Positions 1-8,099 of a DNA stretch of 64,000 nucleotides are shown piece by piece. Every line of letters begins with the position of its first letter. Position 1 is the stretch's first letter. Location: contig NZ_JARRIB010000001.1 of the NCBI RefSeq assembly GCF_041647995.1, positions 310,001-374,000 of the forward strand, given 5' to 3'. Under the pieces are notes generated by a model. That model did no database searches and was not told the DNA's origin. It saw only the letters and a program-made list of their open reading frames with translations. The translations under genes were made by a program, and so were the position numbers. The stretch comes from Pyrococcus kukulkanii (GTDB taxonomy: Archaea; Methanobacteriota_B; Thermococci; Thermococcales; Thermococcaceae).

Positions 1-108
1 ACACCTACAATCTTTCCTACATATGCACATCAGAAAACCTGGATTAACTTTAGCACTTCATTCTCTGGATTAGGTTATGAAGGGCTAGTTCAGGAGGAGG
101 TTAGTAAC

Positions 109-1332
109 ATGGAAAGAGAGTCCCTCCTAGACGAATTATTGGGAATTAAAGGAGGATACATACCAAGGGGAGAGGGAGATTCAGGAGACAAGCCAATAAT
201 TGTATTTTTATACGAAGATGAAGAAGAATGGCATCCCCAAGTATCATATATCTTGTCTGAATTGTACTCGGAGATTAGAGGTTCAAAACCTACACCTGCA
301 CTACGGGAATTACCAAAAGATCCCACGGAAGAGAAATCTGTTGATTCTACGAAAGATCCATATCTATTAACACAATTTAAATTCGAAGGAAGGATTGAAA
401 TTATTGATTGCAGAAAAACTACACCATACAATTTGCGGAAATTCTTGGAGATAGTAGAGAGCAGACTGAAAACGGGATACCTCCAAGGATTTGGATTCGT
501 TGTCTTTGTACTGCCAAGAATCTATGCCTCAATAACTGAGGAAATTAAGAGGCTCAAAGAAGAAGTAGAGAAGATAAAGACCATAAAAGGCATTATAAAG
601 GTCGAAATGGATCCGGAAAAGAGGGGAAACATACATCATGTCTACAGGGCACTAACTTATGCAATCCTTGGAATAGAGGACAAATATTCCGACTTTCTTC
701 ATGAACTTGAAGCAATAACTCTAGAGTTCAAAAATGTTGTTAAGCTATTCTCCCCATTTGTACCCTACGAAGAAGCTGAAGATATAGAATTTGAATTCAA
801 AGAGCGCGAGCATTACAGGTTAAAGGTCGCCACATTCTCTTATTTAGTTAGGAAGGAGATAGAGAAGTTAGAAAAGATCCCCAGGGGAATAGAGTTTTAC
901 AAGTTCCTCCATAAATTAAAACAGGAAGGAGTAATAAAAACTGAGGAGCCTCTAACTGAAGGGATAATCCCAGACATAATCTACACAAGTCCTGAAGAAA
1001 AAGCGATAATAGAGATAGAAACCCTCATTGGAAGTGGAGAGCCAATGAAGAAAATAGACAAAACAGTCGGAAAATACATAAAGAAACTTGGTGGCAGAAT
1101 TCCTCCTGAGTATGAACTCTGGATAGTTCTGAAGCCTGTTTCTGCACTAATCCACTATGAAGAGATTAAGAGAAGGCTTGATATCTACCGAGAACTCTAC
1201 GAACTCCCAATAAAAGTCAAAGTTTTGGTATTGGATAAACCCGGCAGATGGGAGCTTGTAGATATTGAGGAATTTGCAGATAAGATAAGATCTGCCTTAA
1301 GAACTACAAAATCTTTAAGGAAGGCCATTTAA
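109..1332 (+). CDS. Unrecognised protein, paralogue of the 573-aa protein at 32577
   Basis: A 407-residue soluble protein with no function I can name. A good Shine-Dalgarno (AGGAGG) precedes the ATG. Residues 28-60 (start KPIIVFLYEDEEE), 96-170, 228-250 and 285-375 align in order with the C-terminal half of the protein at 32577-34298. The clearest shared block is IIPDIIY (285-292), then IIEIETL (300-306), then a K/Y-rich helix and VLKPVSALIH (340-349); the paralogue reads TIVPDVIF, EAETL and VVEPITAFIH. The D289...E302-x-E304 spacing is compatible with a PD-(D/E)XK nuclease-like core, but the usual Lys is absent, so this is only a hypothesis. The first 600 bases are AT-rich, which suggests horizontal acquisition. 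It appears monocistronic. Confidence 0.8.
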   Translation: MERESLLDELLGIKGGYIPRGEGDSGDKPIIVFLYEDEEEWHPQVSYILSELYSEIRGSKPTPALRELPKDPTEEKSVDSTKDPYLLTQFKFEGRIEIIDCRKTTPYNLRKFLEIVESRLKTGYLQGFGFVVFVLPRIYASITEEIKRLKEEVEKIKTIKGIIKVEMDPEKRGNIHHVYRALTYAILGIEDKYSDFLHELEAITLEFKNVVKLFSPFVPYEEAEDIEFEFKEREHYRLKVATFSYLVRKEIEKLEKIPRGIEFYKFLHKLKQEGVIKTEEPLTEGIIPDIIYTSPEEKAIIEIETLIGSGEPMKKIDKTVGKYIKKLGGRIPPEYELWIVLKPVSALIHYEEIKRRLDIYRELYELPIKVKVLVLDKPGRWELVDIEEFADKIRSALRTTKSLRKAI

Positions 1333-1378
1333 TCTTAGATCAAAACCTTTATTAGCAAACTGCAAGACTCAGGAAGCA

Positions 1379-1434
1379 AGGGATGATGACGGAGATTTCG
1401 GCCGAGCTGTGATGACACTCGCATGGGCTGACCT
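1379..1434 (+). ncRNA. C/D box guide sRNA
   Basis: All boxes are visible: C box ATGATGA (1383-1389), 12-nt guide, D' box CCGA (1402-1405, degenerate), C' box GTGATGA (1409-1415), 12-nt guide, D box CTGA (1428-1431). The two 12-nt spacers match the standard Pyrococcus C/D sRNA geometry that positions L7Ae, Nop5 and fibrillarin for 2'-O-methylation. The guides would pair with CCGAAATCTCCG and CCCATGCGAGTG; I cannot place these on rRNA or tRNA with confidence. An AT-rich stretch about 30 nt upstream (AAACCTTTATTAG) could be its TATA element. The RNA ends just before the promoter of the next gene. Confidence 0.85.
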
Positions 1435-1447
1435 TAAGTTTAAAAGC
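1434..1447 (+). promoter_or_regulatory. TATA element of ttuA
   Basis: AAGTTTAAAAGCC lies 20-30 nt before the ATG at 1468, and no Shine-Dalgarno is present, so transcription should begin at or next to the start codon and give a leaderless mRNA. The element starts directly after the D box of the upstream sRNA. Confidence 0.5.
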
Positions 1448-1467
1448 CAACCCTTCTCTCCTCCTTC

Positions 1468-2475
1468 ATGGCCATGAAATGCTCAAGGTGCGGCAGGGAG
1501 GCAGTATACTTCGCGAGGTACGAGGGAAGGTATTACTGCCACAAGCACTTCAACGAGCTAGTCGAAGGTAAAGTAAAGAGGACGATCAGGAAGTACAGGA
1601 TGATCAAGAGGGGAGAGAGGATTGGAGTTGCAGTGAGCGGGGGCAAAGACAGCGTAGTCCTCCTCCATCTATTGGCTAAACTTAGAAAGAAGTTCCCTTT
1701 TGAGATAGTTGCAATAACGATAGATGAGGGAATAAAAGGGTACAGGGACAAGAGCGTTGAAGTTGCAAAGAAAAATGCCGAACTTTTGGGTGTTGAGCAC
1801 CACATATACAGGTTCAAGGACTACATAGGCTTTACCCTTGACGAAACCGTGGAAATAATGGGGGGAAGAGGAGAGAGGTTAGGGGCATGCTCATACTGTG
1901 GCGTCTGGAGGAGATGGCTCCTAAACAAGGCCGCAGAAGAGCTCAAAGTGGACAAGCTCGCCTTAGGATTGAACCTTGACGATGAGGTTCAGGTTTTCCT
2001 AATGAACCTAATGAGGGGAGATGTTGCGAGGCTCGGAAGGACTGGACCGTACTACGAGGTGATCCATGAAGGCTTAGTCCCCAGGATAAAGCCCCTAAGG
2101 GAAGTGCCAGAAAAGGAGATAGTGCTCTATGCCGTTTTAAACAACATTGAGGTTGACCTCAGCGAGTGCCCATATGCAGTTGAAGCCTTTAGGGCTGAGA
2201 TAAGGGACTGGCTTAATGAGATGGAGGAGAAGCATCCGGGAACAAAGTATCAGCTTTTGAGGAGCTACGACAAGATATTCCCTCTCCTGGCAAAGACCTA
2301 TGCAAAAGAGGTAAAGTTGAACCGCTGTAAGCTCTGCGGACAGCCGACGAGCGGAGAAATATGTAAGGCCTGCCAGTTCAGGTTGCAGGTTCACGAGAGG
2401 GCCAAGCTTAAGTTCAGCCTGAGTGATAAAAATGGGGAGGATCATCGAAACAGTTCTTTCCATAGAGGAGCTTGA
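1468..2475 (+). CDS. ttuA: tRNA 5-methyluridine(54) 2-sulfurtransferase TtuA
   Basis: TtuA/Ncs6-family thiolase making 2-thio-ribothymidine at position 54 of tRNA in thermophiles, which stabilises tRNA at high temperature. Visible elements: N-terminal zinc site C5/C8/C24/H27, the ATP-binding PP-loop SGGKDS (57-62), the three cysteines expected to hold the [4Fe-4S] cluster (C141, C144, C234), and a C-terminal zinc site C287/C290/C299/C302. At 335 residues it is close to the usual family length. It adenylates U54 and takes sulfur from a ubiquitin-like carrier in the bacterial system. An alternative start is the ATG at 1474. The downstream small gene overlaps its 3' end by 44 nt, indicating co-expression. 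Confidence 0.93.
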   Translation: MAMKCSRCGREAVYFARYEGRYYCHKHFNELVEGKVKRTIRKYRMIKRGERIGVAVSGGKDSVVLLHLLAKLRKKFPFEIVAITIDEGIKGYRDKSVEVAKKNAELLGVEHHIYRFKDYIGFTLDETVEIMGGRGERLGACSYCGVWRRWLLNKAAEELKVDKLALGLNLDDEVQVFLMNLMRGDVARLGRTGPYYEVIHEGLVPRIKPLREVPEKEIVLYAVLNNIEVDLSECPYAVEAFRAEIRDWLNEMEEKHPGTKYQLLRSYDKIFPLLAKTYAKEVKLNRCKLCGQPTSGEICKACQFRLQVHERAKLKFSLSDKNGEDHRNSSFHRGA

Positions 2476-2629
2476 GGAGATAAAGGACAAGGTCGGAGCA
2501 AATGTTGAGATTGTTCTGGCAGGAAGAAGGGAGGGCAAAATACCATTAAACGTCGTTCTAATAAAAGGGAGCAGTGAAGAAGTAAGAAAATTTTTGGATA
2601 GATTGAAGCTTGCTAGAGCAGGGGGATAG
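2432..2629 (+). CDS. Small conserved protein ending in Gly-Gly, coupled to ttuA
   Basis: A 65-residue acidic/basic protein beginning MGRIIETVLSIEELEEIKDK and ending ARAGG. An in-frame GTG 9 nt upstream could also start it. It begins inside the ttuA 3' end, in a different frame, so translation is probably coupled. TtuA uses the Gly-Gly-terminated sulfur carrier TtuB in Thermus, which makes the C-terminal GG suggestive. However, the predicted order here (strand-helix-strand-strand-helix) is not the classic beta-grasp order and the last element looks helical. Function is therefore unassigned; a sulfur-carrier role is an inference from position and tail only. Confidence 0.75.
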   Translation: MGRIIETVLSIEELEEIKDKVGANVEIVLAGRREGKIPLNVVLIKGSSEEVRKFLDRLKLARAGG

Positions 2630-2639
2630 TTTGTTCAAA

Positions 2640-3236
2640 TCAAAGGCTAACCCTTATAGCTATCTCAATAGCCCTCGCTATTGTCTCGAGGGCCATTGAA
2701 GGCCTGGGCTTATCTAGGGCCTGCTCGTGGCTGTAGGGAACGTGAATGAAACCGGCTTTGGCATTAAGCTTGTGCTTCGCTATTGTATGGAGAGCCGTGA
2801 ACATTGCCGTGTTGCAGACGTAGGTTCCGGCAGTATTGGACACTAAGGCAGGAATTCCGTTCTCCCTTAACGCCCTAACTATCTTCTTTATCGGCAGAGT
2901 CGAGAAGTAAGCTGTAGGAGCATCATCAAATATCGGCTCATCTTCCGGCTTGTACCCCTCGTTATCTGGCATCGTCGAGTCCATAATGTTAATCGCAACC
3001 CTTTCAACTGTTATCGTTGGCCTTCCTCCGGCGAGCCCCGTGGAGATAACAACGTCGGGCTTCTCCTTCAGTATCAGCTCCGGCAGAATTCTGCGGACTC
3101 CGTTAAATGTAACGGGGAGGAGCTTCTTTACCACGGTAGCCCCTTCTATCTCATCGGGGAGCAACTTCACTGCCTCCCATGAGGGATTAATTTTCTCATT
3201 CCCAAAGGGCTCAAAGCCCGTAACGAGAACCTTCAT
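2640..3236 (-). CDS. pcp: Pyrrolidone-carboxylate (pyroglutamyl) peptidase, C15 family
   Basis: Removes N-terminal pyroglutamate from peptides in the cytoplasm. The family signatures are clear: TGFEPFG at the N-terminus, and the catalytic triad as E78 (in TVERVA), C141 (in GTYVCN) and H165 (in FIHVPY). The 198-residue length is slightly short of the usual 200-215. The 5' end overlaps the 3' end of the upstream ATPase gene by 26 nt, so the two are probably transcribed together. Its 3' end converges on the small gene ending at 2629 with only about 10 nt between them. Confidence 0.95.
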   Translation of the reverse strand: MKVLVTGFEPFGNEKINPSWEAVKLLPDEIEGATVVKKLLPVTFNGVRRILPELILKEKPDVVISTGLAGGRPTITVERVAINIMDSTMPDNEGYKPEDEPIFDDAPTAYFSTLPIKKIVRALRENGIPALVSNTAGTYVCNTAMFTALHTIAKHKLNAKAGFIHVPYSHEQALDKPRPSMALETIARAIEIAIRVSL

Positions 3237-4464
3237 CTTCGATCACCATCCTGAGTATATCCTCAGGGGTTAAAACCTCAACCCCCTCCGGCTCTTTCTC
3301 CAACGAATCTAAACTTGGAACTACTAAAAACCTCCTAGCGTCAATTCGACTTAACTTCTCCTCTATTTTCCTGATCTCATCCCTCCCGACGAACTCTTTC
3401 CACTTAACCTCACCAACCATCTCGATTCTCTTAAAGGATCCCAGGGCAACGTCAAGCTGAAGATTGGGAAGTTCTATGTAGAGTCTTTTCATCCCATAAA
3501 GCTTTGAAAACAGCTCCGCTATGAAGTCCTCAACGTGAAGGGGCAATTTTTCCTCAACGACTTTTCTTATATATTCTTCAGGAATATCTAGCTCTGTATA
3601 GGCATACTTGGCCTCCAAGTAGTAGTGGAGATCAAAAAGAGGCGAAACATGATAGTAGTGGAACTTCTTTCTCCTTTTACCTATCACTTCGACTTTCCTT
3701 AAGATCCCCATTTCAGTTAGTATCCCAAGATACTTCTGCAAGATCCCAGGATTATCCTTCTCTATTAGGCCGAGTGAAAAGAGATAAGACGAAAGCTCGG
3801 TACTTGTCGTTTTTCCATCTGATACACCTTTTAATATTCCCTCATACACTGAAGTTAGTCTCCTTTCTTCTTCTGTGAATATCTCTCCAATAAGCTCCTT
3901 TATCATAAGAGACGAATCATGGAGGAAGTCAGGGAGAAATTTCCTCACTGGCGGAGTGTAGTATGGGATTAAAAGGGGCTCACGCAGGTAAGTTGCCGCT
4001 TCGATAAGTTCCTTCTCGGAGAGGTCCTTGGAAAGGCCTATTAGGATGTCCCTCTCGTCAATTAGACTTATCTTTATTGGCCTTACTATCCCAAGGAGGG
4101 GACTTCTCTTCCCTAATAGGATCTTTTTGGCAAGCCAGAGTGTGGAGGTTATAAGGATAAGTTCTCCCTTCCCCGAGTTCATGTGAAGTAAATCTAAGAA
4201 CTCCTCTGGCAATCTGTGAAATTCATCAACTACAACTACACCATTAAGCAATCTTGGAAAAATAGCAAAGAACTCCCTGTAACTCATTTTTCCATTTCTG
4301 TTTCTATCGTATACAGTCCCATCCTTACCAACGAAGAAAAACTCGTCATATTGAAGGAAATGCTCAACTAAAAAAGTCTTTCCAGTTTTCCTTCTTCCAT
4401 AGAGCATCTTCCACCCTGGCGTTTTCAGCTTCGAAATTTCTATCCTTCTAGGAATTATTCTCAT
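3211..4464 (-). CDS. DEXX-box archaeal ATPase with DUF234-type C-terminal domain
   Basis: Member of the archaeal ATPase family expanded in Thermococcales. Walker A is GRRKTGKTFL near residue 24 and Walker B is VVVDEFHR. A winged-helix middle section (about 215-265) and a C-terminal region follow with a PD-(D/E)XK-like pattern (LDVAL...GEVKWK). In this family the C-terminal domain resembles restriction endonuclease folds; the cellular role is unknown. The length of 417 residues is typical. A related intact gene lies at 57426-58778 and a broken, more distant one at 35861-36890. The 3' end overlaps pcp. Confidence 0.88.
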   Translation of the reverse strand: MRIIPRRIEISKLKTPGWKMLYGRRKTGKTFLVEHFLQYDEFFFVGKDGTVYDRNRNGKMSYREFFAIFPRLLNGVVVVDEFHRLPEEFLDLLHMNSGKGELILITSTLWLAKKILLGKRSPLLGIVRPIKISLIDERDILIGLSKDLSEKELIEAATYLREPLLIPYYTPPVRKFLPDFLHDSSLMIKELIGEIFTEEERRLTSVYEGILKGVSDGKTTSTELSSYLFSLGLIEKDNPGILQKYLGILTEMGILRKVEVIGKRRKKFHYYHVSPLFDLHYYLEAKYAYTELDIPEEYIRKVVEEKLPLHVEDFIAELFSKLYGMKRLYIELPNLQLDVALGSFKRIEMVGEVKWKEFVGRDEIRKIEEKLSRIDARRFLVVPSLDSLEKEPEGVEVLTPEDILRMVIEDEGSRYGL

Positions 4465-4574
4465 GGGAATAATTACAGTGATAATCGTTTATAAGACTAA
4501 CGAATGGCAAAACACATAAAAGCCTAGAGCAATACCTTCCGATGAGTAAAGAAGGACACTATGGAGGGTTAAAA

Positions 4575-6068
4575 ATGAAGTTTAACATGAAGATAATCAC
4601 AATCATAATTTTGCATTTGCATTCACTATGCAAATCATTCTACTTCCCCCTGGGACACGCTCACTTATGATGGAGCTTTATACATAAACATAGCAAGGAA
4701 CTTGGCTGAGAATCCGACGAGCTTTACATTTTTCTTTGAAAGCCTCGTCCTTTAGGGCTTCAAGATAGTCCCTGGAGTGGGTTTCATCCGTGTCCCTCCC
4801 CGTTCAGCGGGGAGGAGGTCAGGTATTAAGGTATTTACATGATGTACAGACCTCCCCTGTATCCCCACACCCTCTCCCTGCTCTACCACTTCATCCACGA
4901 TCCCTTAGCTCAGCTTAAAGTTGCGAGGATAGTTTCAGCATTCTTCTTTGCCCTGACAGCTTCCCTCGTGTATCTCCTCTGCCTTGAATTGTTTGGAGAC
5001 TTAATCAAAGGAGTTATAGCGTCGCTGTTCTTCATGTTCAACGGCCTCGCGCTCACGATGGGAGGTAGGGAATTAGTTCACAGCGAGTTCACGTTCTTCT
5101 ACACGCTCGCTATCTACTTCCTATACACGGGGCGGAAAAGAGGTGAGCCTCGCAGGATTTATTTGGCATTCATCTCGGCGGGACTTGCCGTACTGACAAG
5201 GTATACGGGGCTCTCGGTAATCCCGGTGTTCTTGGCCTACCTGTGGCTCACCGACTACTGGGGGAGGGTGAAAAAGAAGGAATACTGGATAGGTTTCATG
5301 CTCTTCTTCCTTGTTCTGCTACCTTGGCTGTACTTGGGACATCTTCACTATGGAGGCTACTTTAGACCGTTCAAAATAGCAAACAGAGTCGTTACCCTAG
5401 ACAAGCCAGTTTCAGTTTCAGACTTTCTGAAGTTGCTGTTCAATGACATAGGAATCGTGCTCCCAGCCCTTGCCGTTCTTGGATTCCTGAAGCAGAGACA
5501 GTATGAAAAGGGCTACCTTTTGATCGGCTGGTCGTTCATAGGTTTCATTATGATAATGATGGTGACTCATAAGGAAACGAAGTTCATAACGTTCCTTTCT
5601 CCCGTCATTGGGATACTCGCCGCGGAGGGCATTGAGCTCATTGGAAAGACAATTGAAATCGTGATTGCCCGCGTTAGAATCAAGAACATTAAACCATGGC
5701 TTATAACCCTAGCTCTAGCAATCCTCCTCATAATTCCCATTGCTCAGAAGGGCTTTGACCTAAAGGAGAGATGGAACTCCGTCGGGGTTCAAGAGTCCCA
5801 CGTGCTGAAGTATGCGAGCGAGAAGTATCCAGCTGAAAAGTTATTTGTTTCCCCCTACCTCTACACCATGGCGGGGTTCTACTATCCCAAAGCTGAGGTC
5901 GAAATGATACTCAGGCGGAAGAGCATAGAGGAGAAGATAGCGAGGGGGTACTACGACGTGATAATTCATAAGAACCCAAACGTCTACCTGAACATCCTTA
6001 CCAGCGGGAAATATGTAAAAGTGGAGGAGTTCTACGGAGGAAGGCTGGAGATATTTGTTAGGAGATAG
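4575..6068 (+). pseudogene. Membrane glycosyltransferase (PMT/ArnT-like), broken by frameshifts and a MITE
   Basis: The intact 3' portion (4839-6068, 409 codons) encodes a multi-pass membrane protein of the GT-C/PMT-ArnT type, starting YRPPLYPHTLSLLYHF, with about ten hydrophobic segments. The 5' portion is still readable upstream but in three frames: MKFNMKIITIII, then FAFAFTMQIILLP, then WDTLTYDGALYINIARN, which is the first TM helix and the acidic-loop region typical of the family. Two frameshifts plus insertion of a 95-bp element after SFT separate it from the remainder, and a stop codon lies just before the ATG at 4839. A truncated product from 4839 is possible but would lack the catalytic acidic N-terminal loop. 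Confidence 0.8.
4728..4822 (+). mobile_element. Miniature IS200/IS605-type element inserted in a glycosyltransferase gene
   Basis: A 95-bp element. The left part TTTGAAAGCCTCGTCCTTTA and the right part GCGGGGAGGAGGTCAG match the ends of the other three elements in this window (10402, 16387, 28401). It follows TTTAC, similar to GGTAC and ATTAC flanking the others on the same side, with no obvious target duplication, as expected of IS200/IS605 chemistry. It has no coding capacity and would need a TnpA supplied elsewhere. It interrupts a reading frame, so the insertion is direct evidence of past mobility. Confidence 0.75.
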
Positions 6069-6764
6069 CTACCAGATCACCTTCTCTTTTTCTTCCTCTT
6101 TAAGGGCTTGGGGCAGGGCATATATTAGGAGTACTAGAACAACAAGCCCAAGGACGGCCTCAGTGATAATTAGAATCTTCACGGATTTAACTGGATCTAC
6201 GAGTCTAGTGAGCTGATAGTACGCTGCGAGAGTATCCACCACCGTGTGAATCCCAGTTAAGGCCAAGAACGTTCTTACCGATGCCCCAGCCAAGAGAATC
6301 GTTGTGGCAACATGGAAGAGGACAACCAAGTACCTCTCAGCCAGGCTTAGCATGCCCATAATGAAGGGAACATCAGGAGTTAATCCCTTGAAGTTTATAA
6401 TAGCAATATTAATAACCACAGCAAATACCTCAGCTATTCCGAAGCCAAGACCTACGAACCCGCCCTGCCTCTTGCTCTTATCCCTGACCAAGGCAAACTT
6501 AACTCCCTCCTGAATGAAGCCAGCTGAGAGACCAACCCAGAGGCTGGCAACAAGCATTAGACCTCTCTTGATTATGTCTTTATTAGATTTAATGCCTGCA
6601 AGCACAAAAGCCCCCTGCTGTATCAGGCCCTGGAGGAGCATAGCGAAGAAGAAGATGAACACTCCAAGTATAAATTCTGCTCCTTTGAACTTTCTCAGTC
6701 CTAAAAGGTACAAGGTAAGCCAAGCCAAAAAACCACCGAGCAGGATGAAAAACGCAGGGTTCAT
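6069..6764 (-). CDS. YhfC-type putative intramembrane metalloprotease
   Basis: A 231-residue integral membrane protein with about seven hydrophobic segments. It carries the motif set of the YhfC/PrsW-like group of intramembrane peptidases: SAGFIQEGVKFAL with an acidic residue in the membrane, GLGFGIAEV, a LFHVATT segment and a late GIHTVVDTLA. The histidines and glutamates in membrane segments are the presumed metal ligands. Its start lies 2 nt after the stop of the YbjQ gene, so it is the last gene of a padR-sdpI-ybjQ-yhfC run. The substrate is unknown. Confidence 0.75.
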   Translation of the reverse strand: MNPAFFILLGGFLAWLTLYLLGLRKFKGAEFILGVFIFFFAMLLQGLIQQGAFVLAGIKSNKDIIKRGLMLVASLWVGLSAGFIQEGVKFALVRDKSKRQGGFVGLGFGIAEVFAVVINIAIINFKGLTPDVPFIMGMLSLAERYLVVLFHVATTILLAGASVRTFLALTGIHTVVDTLAAYYQLTRLVDPVKSVKILIITEAVLGLVVLVLLIYALPQALKEEEKEKVIW

Positions 6765-6766
6765 CC

Positions 6767-7105
6767 TTACTCCCTCTCAACGACCACCGCGGTGCCATAG
6801 GCATAAACTTCGGCCGTTCCAGATGAAACATTAGAAGTTGCGAACCTCACATTGACGACGGCATTTGCACCGAGTTGCTTAGCGTGCAGGGCCATTCTTC
6901 TGAGGGCTTCCTCCCTAGCTTCTGCCATCATCTGGGTGTACTCCTTAACCTCCCCACCCTTGATGTTCCTAAGGGTGGCGAGTATGTCCCTTCCAAGATG
7001 AGTGGCCCTAACGATTCCTCCCCTAGCTATTCCCTTAACCTCAACTATTCTGTACCCAGGGATTGTTTCGGTAGTGACTACAATAACCCCTTCTATTGTC
7101 TCCAT
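6767..7105 (-). CDS. YbjQ/UPF0145 family protein
   Basis: A 112-residue cytoplasmic protein of the YbjQ (UPF0145) family, which forms pentameric rings and has been called a putative heavy-metal-binding protein; its function is not established. Typical features are TTETIPGYRI at the N-terminus, GIARGGIVRATHLGRDI in the middle and LGANAVVNVRF near the end. It sits between the SdpI-like gene (36 nt away) and the YhfC-like gene (2 nt), consistent with one transcript. Confidence 0.88.
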   Translation of the reverse strand: METIEGVIVVTTETIPGYRIVEVKGIARGGIVRATHLGRDILATLRNIKGGEVKEYTQMMAEAREEALRRMALHAKQLGANAVVNVRFATSNVSSGTAEVYAYGTAVVVERE

Positions 7106-7140
7106 GAAATACCACCAAAAGAATAAGGGAAAGGGGAGGA

Positions 7141-7704
7141 TTAAAACTTTCCGTAAATAAGGAAGGCCACTTGAAGCAGGGTAACAGCGTAGAGTGCCAT
7201 CCTAATATCCCTCGACTTCCCGGGCAATCTAAGCAGGAGGGGATCCCTAGCAACGATAGTTGACATCACTGGAACCATGGCAACTAAAAATATATCCTCA
7301 AGGGGAAGCTTTATAGCGATGCCTAAGGGTATCATGAACCACTGGAGGCAGATGACCCTGGGAAATCCTGGGGACATTTCTTCTATCTCTCCCTGGGGCT
7401 CCTCTTTCATGGTCTCTACCTCATAAGCCTTCCTCGCTATTGAGTACGTTGAAATGGCAATGAGGAACATGCCAATGGCAAAAGTTGAGAGTACAACGCT
7501 CTTGCTGGCCCCGATGCAGGACTGAATCAAAACCACAACTCCCAGGATTACGCTCAAGATACCAGCTATTGTATTTGCTCTCCTCCAAGCCTCCTTGGAA
7601 AGGTACGTATATGAGAACCTAACCCCAATGAATGGGTTTTGATTGTTCCTCACCGCCAAAGTCAGAACTCCAATTATAAGCATCATCAAGCCAAGCCAAA
7701 TCAA
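7141..7704 (-). CDS. SdpI-family membrane protein
   Basis: A 187-residue protein with five to six hydrophobic segments. Residues 20-45 (NNQNPFIGVRFSYTYLSKEA followed by WRRAN) are the SdpI-family signature. In Bacillus SdpI is the immunity protein against the SdpC toxin and works with the ArsR-type repressor SdpR. Here the regulator gene overlaps its start by 4 nt but is PadR-type. Immunity to a membrane-active toxin is inferred from family only. An insert of acidic residues (about 95-110) separates two membrane parts. Confidence 0.8.
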   Translation of the reverse strand: MIWLGLMMLIIGVLTLAVRNNQNPFIGVRFSYTYLSKEAWRRANTIAGILSVILGVVVLIQSCIGASKSVVLSTFAIGMFLIAISTYSIARKAYEVETMKEEPQGEIEEMSPGFPRVICLQWFMIPLGIAIKLPLEDIFLVAMVPVMSTIVARDPLLLRLPGKSRDIRMALYAVTLLQVAFLIYGKF

Positions 7705-8033
7705 ACTACCACCTCCAAAATCTTAATTATTCCCCTAACTTCCTCCTTAAGTTCCTCTAAAACCTCCTTTCCCTGGGTGGTGAGCTTGTAATACCTCCTA
7801 GGCTTCTTGCCAACTAAGACTAGCCTATCTTCTATCAACTTGTACTTCTTCAAGCTCTTCAGCAGATCATAAAGGGTTCCCTCACTGGGGACGAGCCTTC
7901 CATTAGTGAGTTCTTCAAGCTTCTTCCTTATCCCGTACCCATGTAGTTCTCCCTCTCTCTCCAAGATGAGGAGCACTAGGTAGGAGTATAAGCCAGCCCT
8001 TAGTTCCTTCCTCAGCTTTTCAATGGCCTTCAC
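7701..8033 (-). CDS. PadR-family transcriptional regulator
   Basis: A 110-residue winged-helix protein of the PadR type: LYSYLVLLILEREGELHGYG, then VPSEGTLYDLLKSL for the recognition helix, then RRYYKLTTQGKEVL. A strong Shine-Dalgarno (GGAGGTGA) lies 4 nt before the ATG. Its stop overlaps the start of the SdpI gene (ATGA), so regulator and membrane protein are translationally coupled. A palindrome between its TATA element and its start codon is a likely autoregulatory operator. Confidence 0.9.
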   Translation of the reverse strand: MKAIEKLRKELRAGLYSYLVLLILEREGELHGYGIRKKLEELTNGRLVPSEGTLYDLLKSLKKYKLIEDRLVLVGKKPRRYYKLTTQGKEVLEELKEEVRGIIKILEVVV

Positions 8034-8046
8034 GTATTCACCTCCA

Positions 8047-8096
8047 GGTTCGATGCATCGGACCTCGAGGTATTATCGCGAAAATAGTTTATAAAC
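8047..8096 (-). promoter_or_regulatory. Promoter and palindromic operator candidate of padR
   Basis: GTTTATAAAC (8087-8096) is a TATA element. Between it and the start codon lies the near-perfect inverted repeat GGTTCGATGCATCGGACC (8047-8064), next to CCTCGAGG (8063-8070). A repressor bound here would cover the transcription start and block elongation, as expected for an autoregulated PadR protein. Binding itself is inferred. Confidence 0.5.
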
Positions 8097-8099
8097 TTA

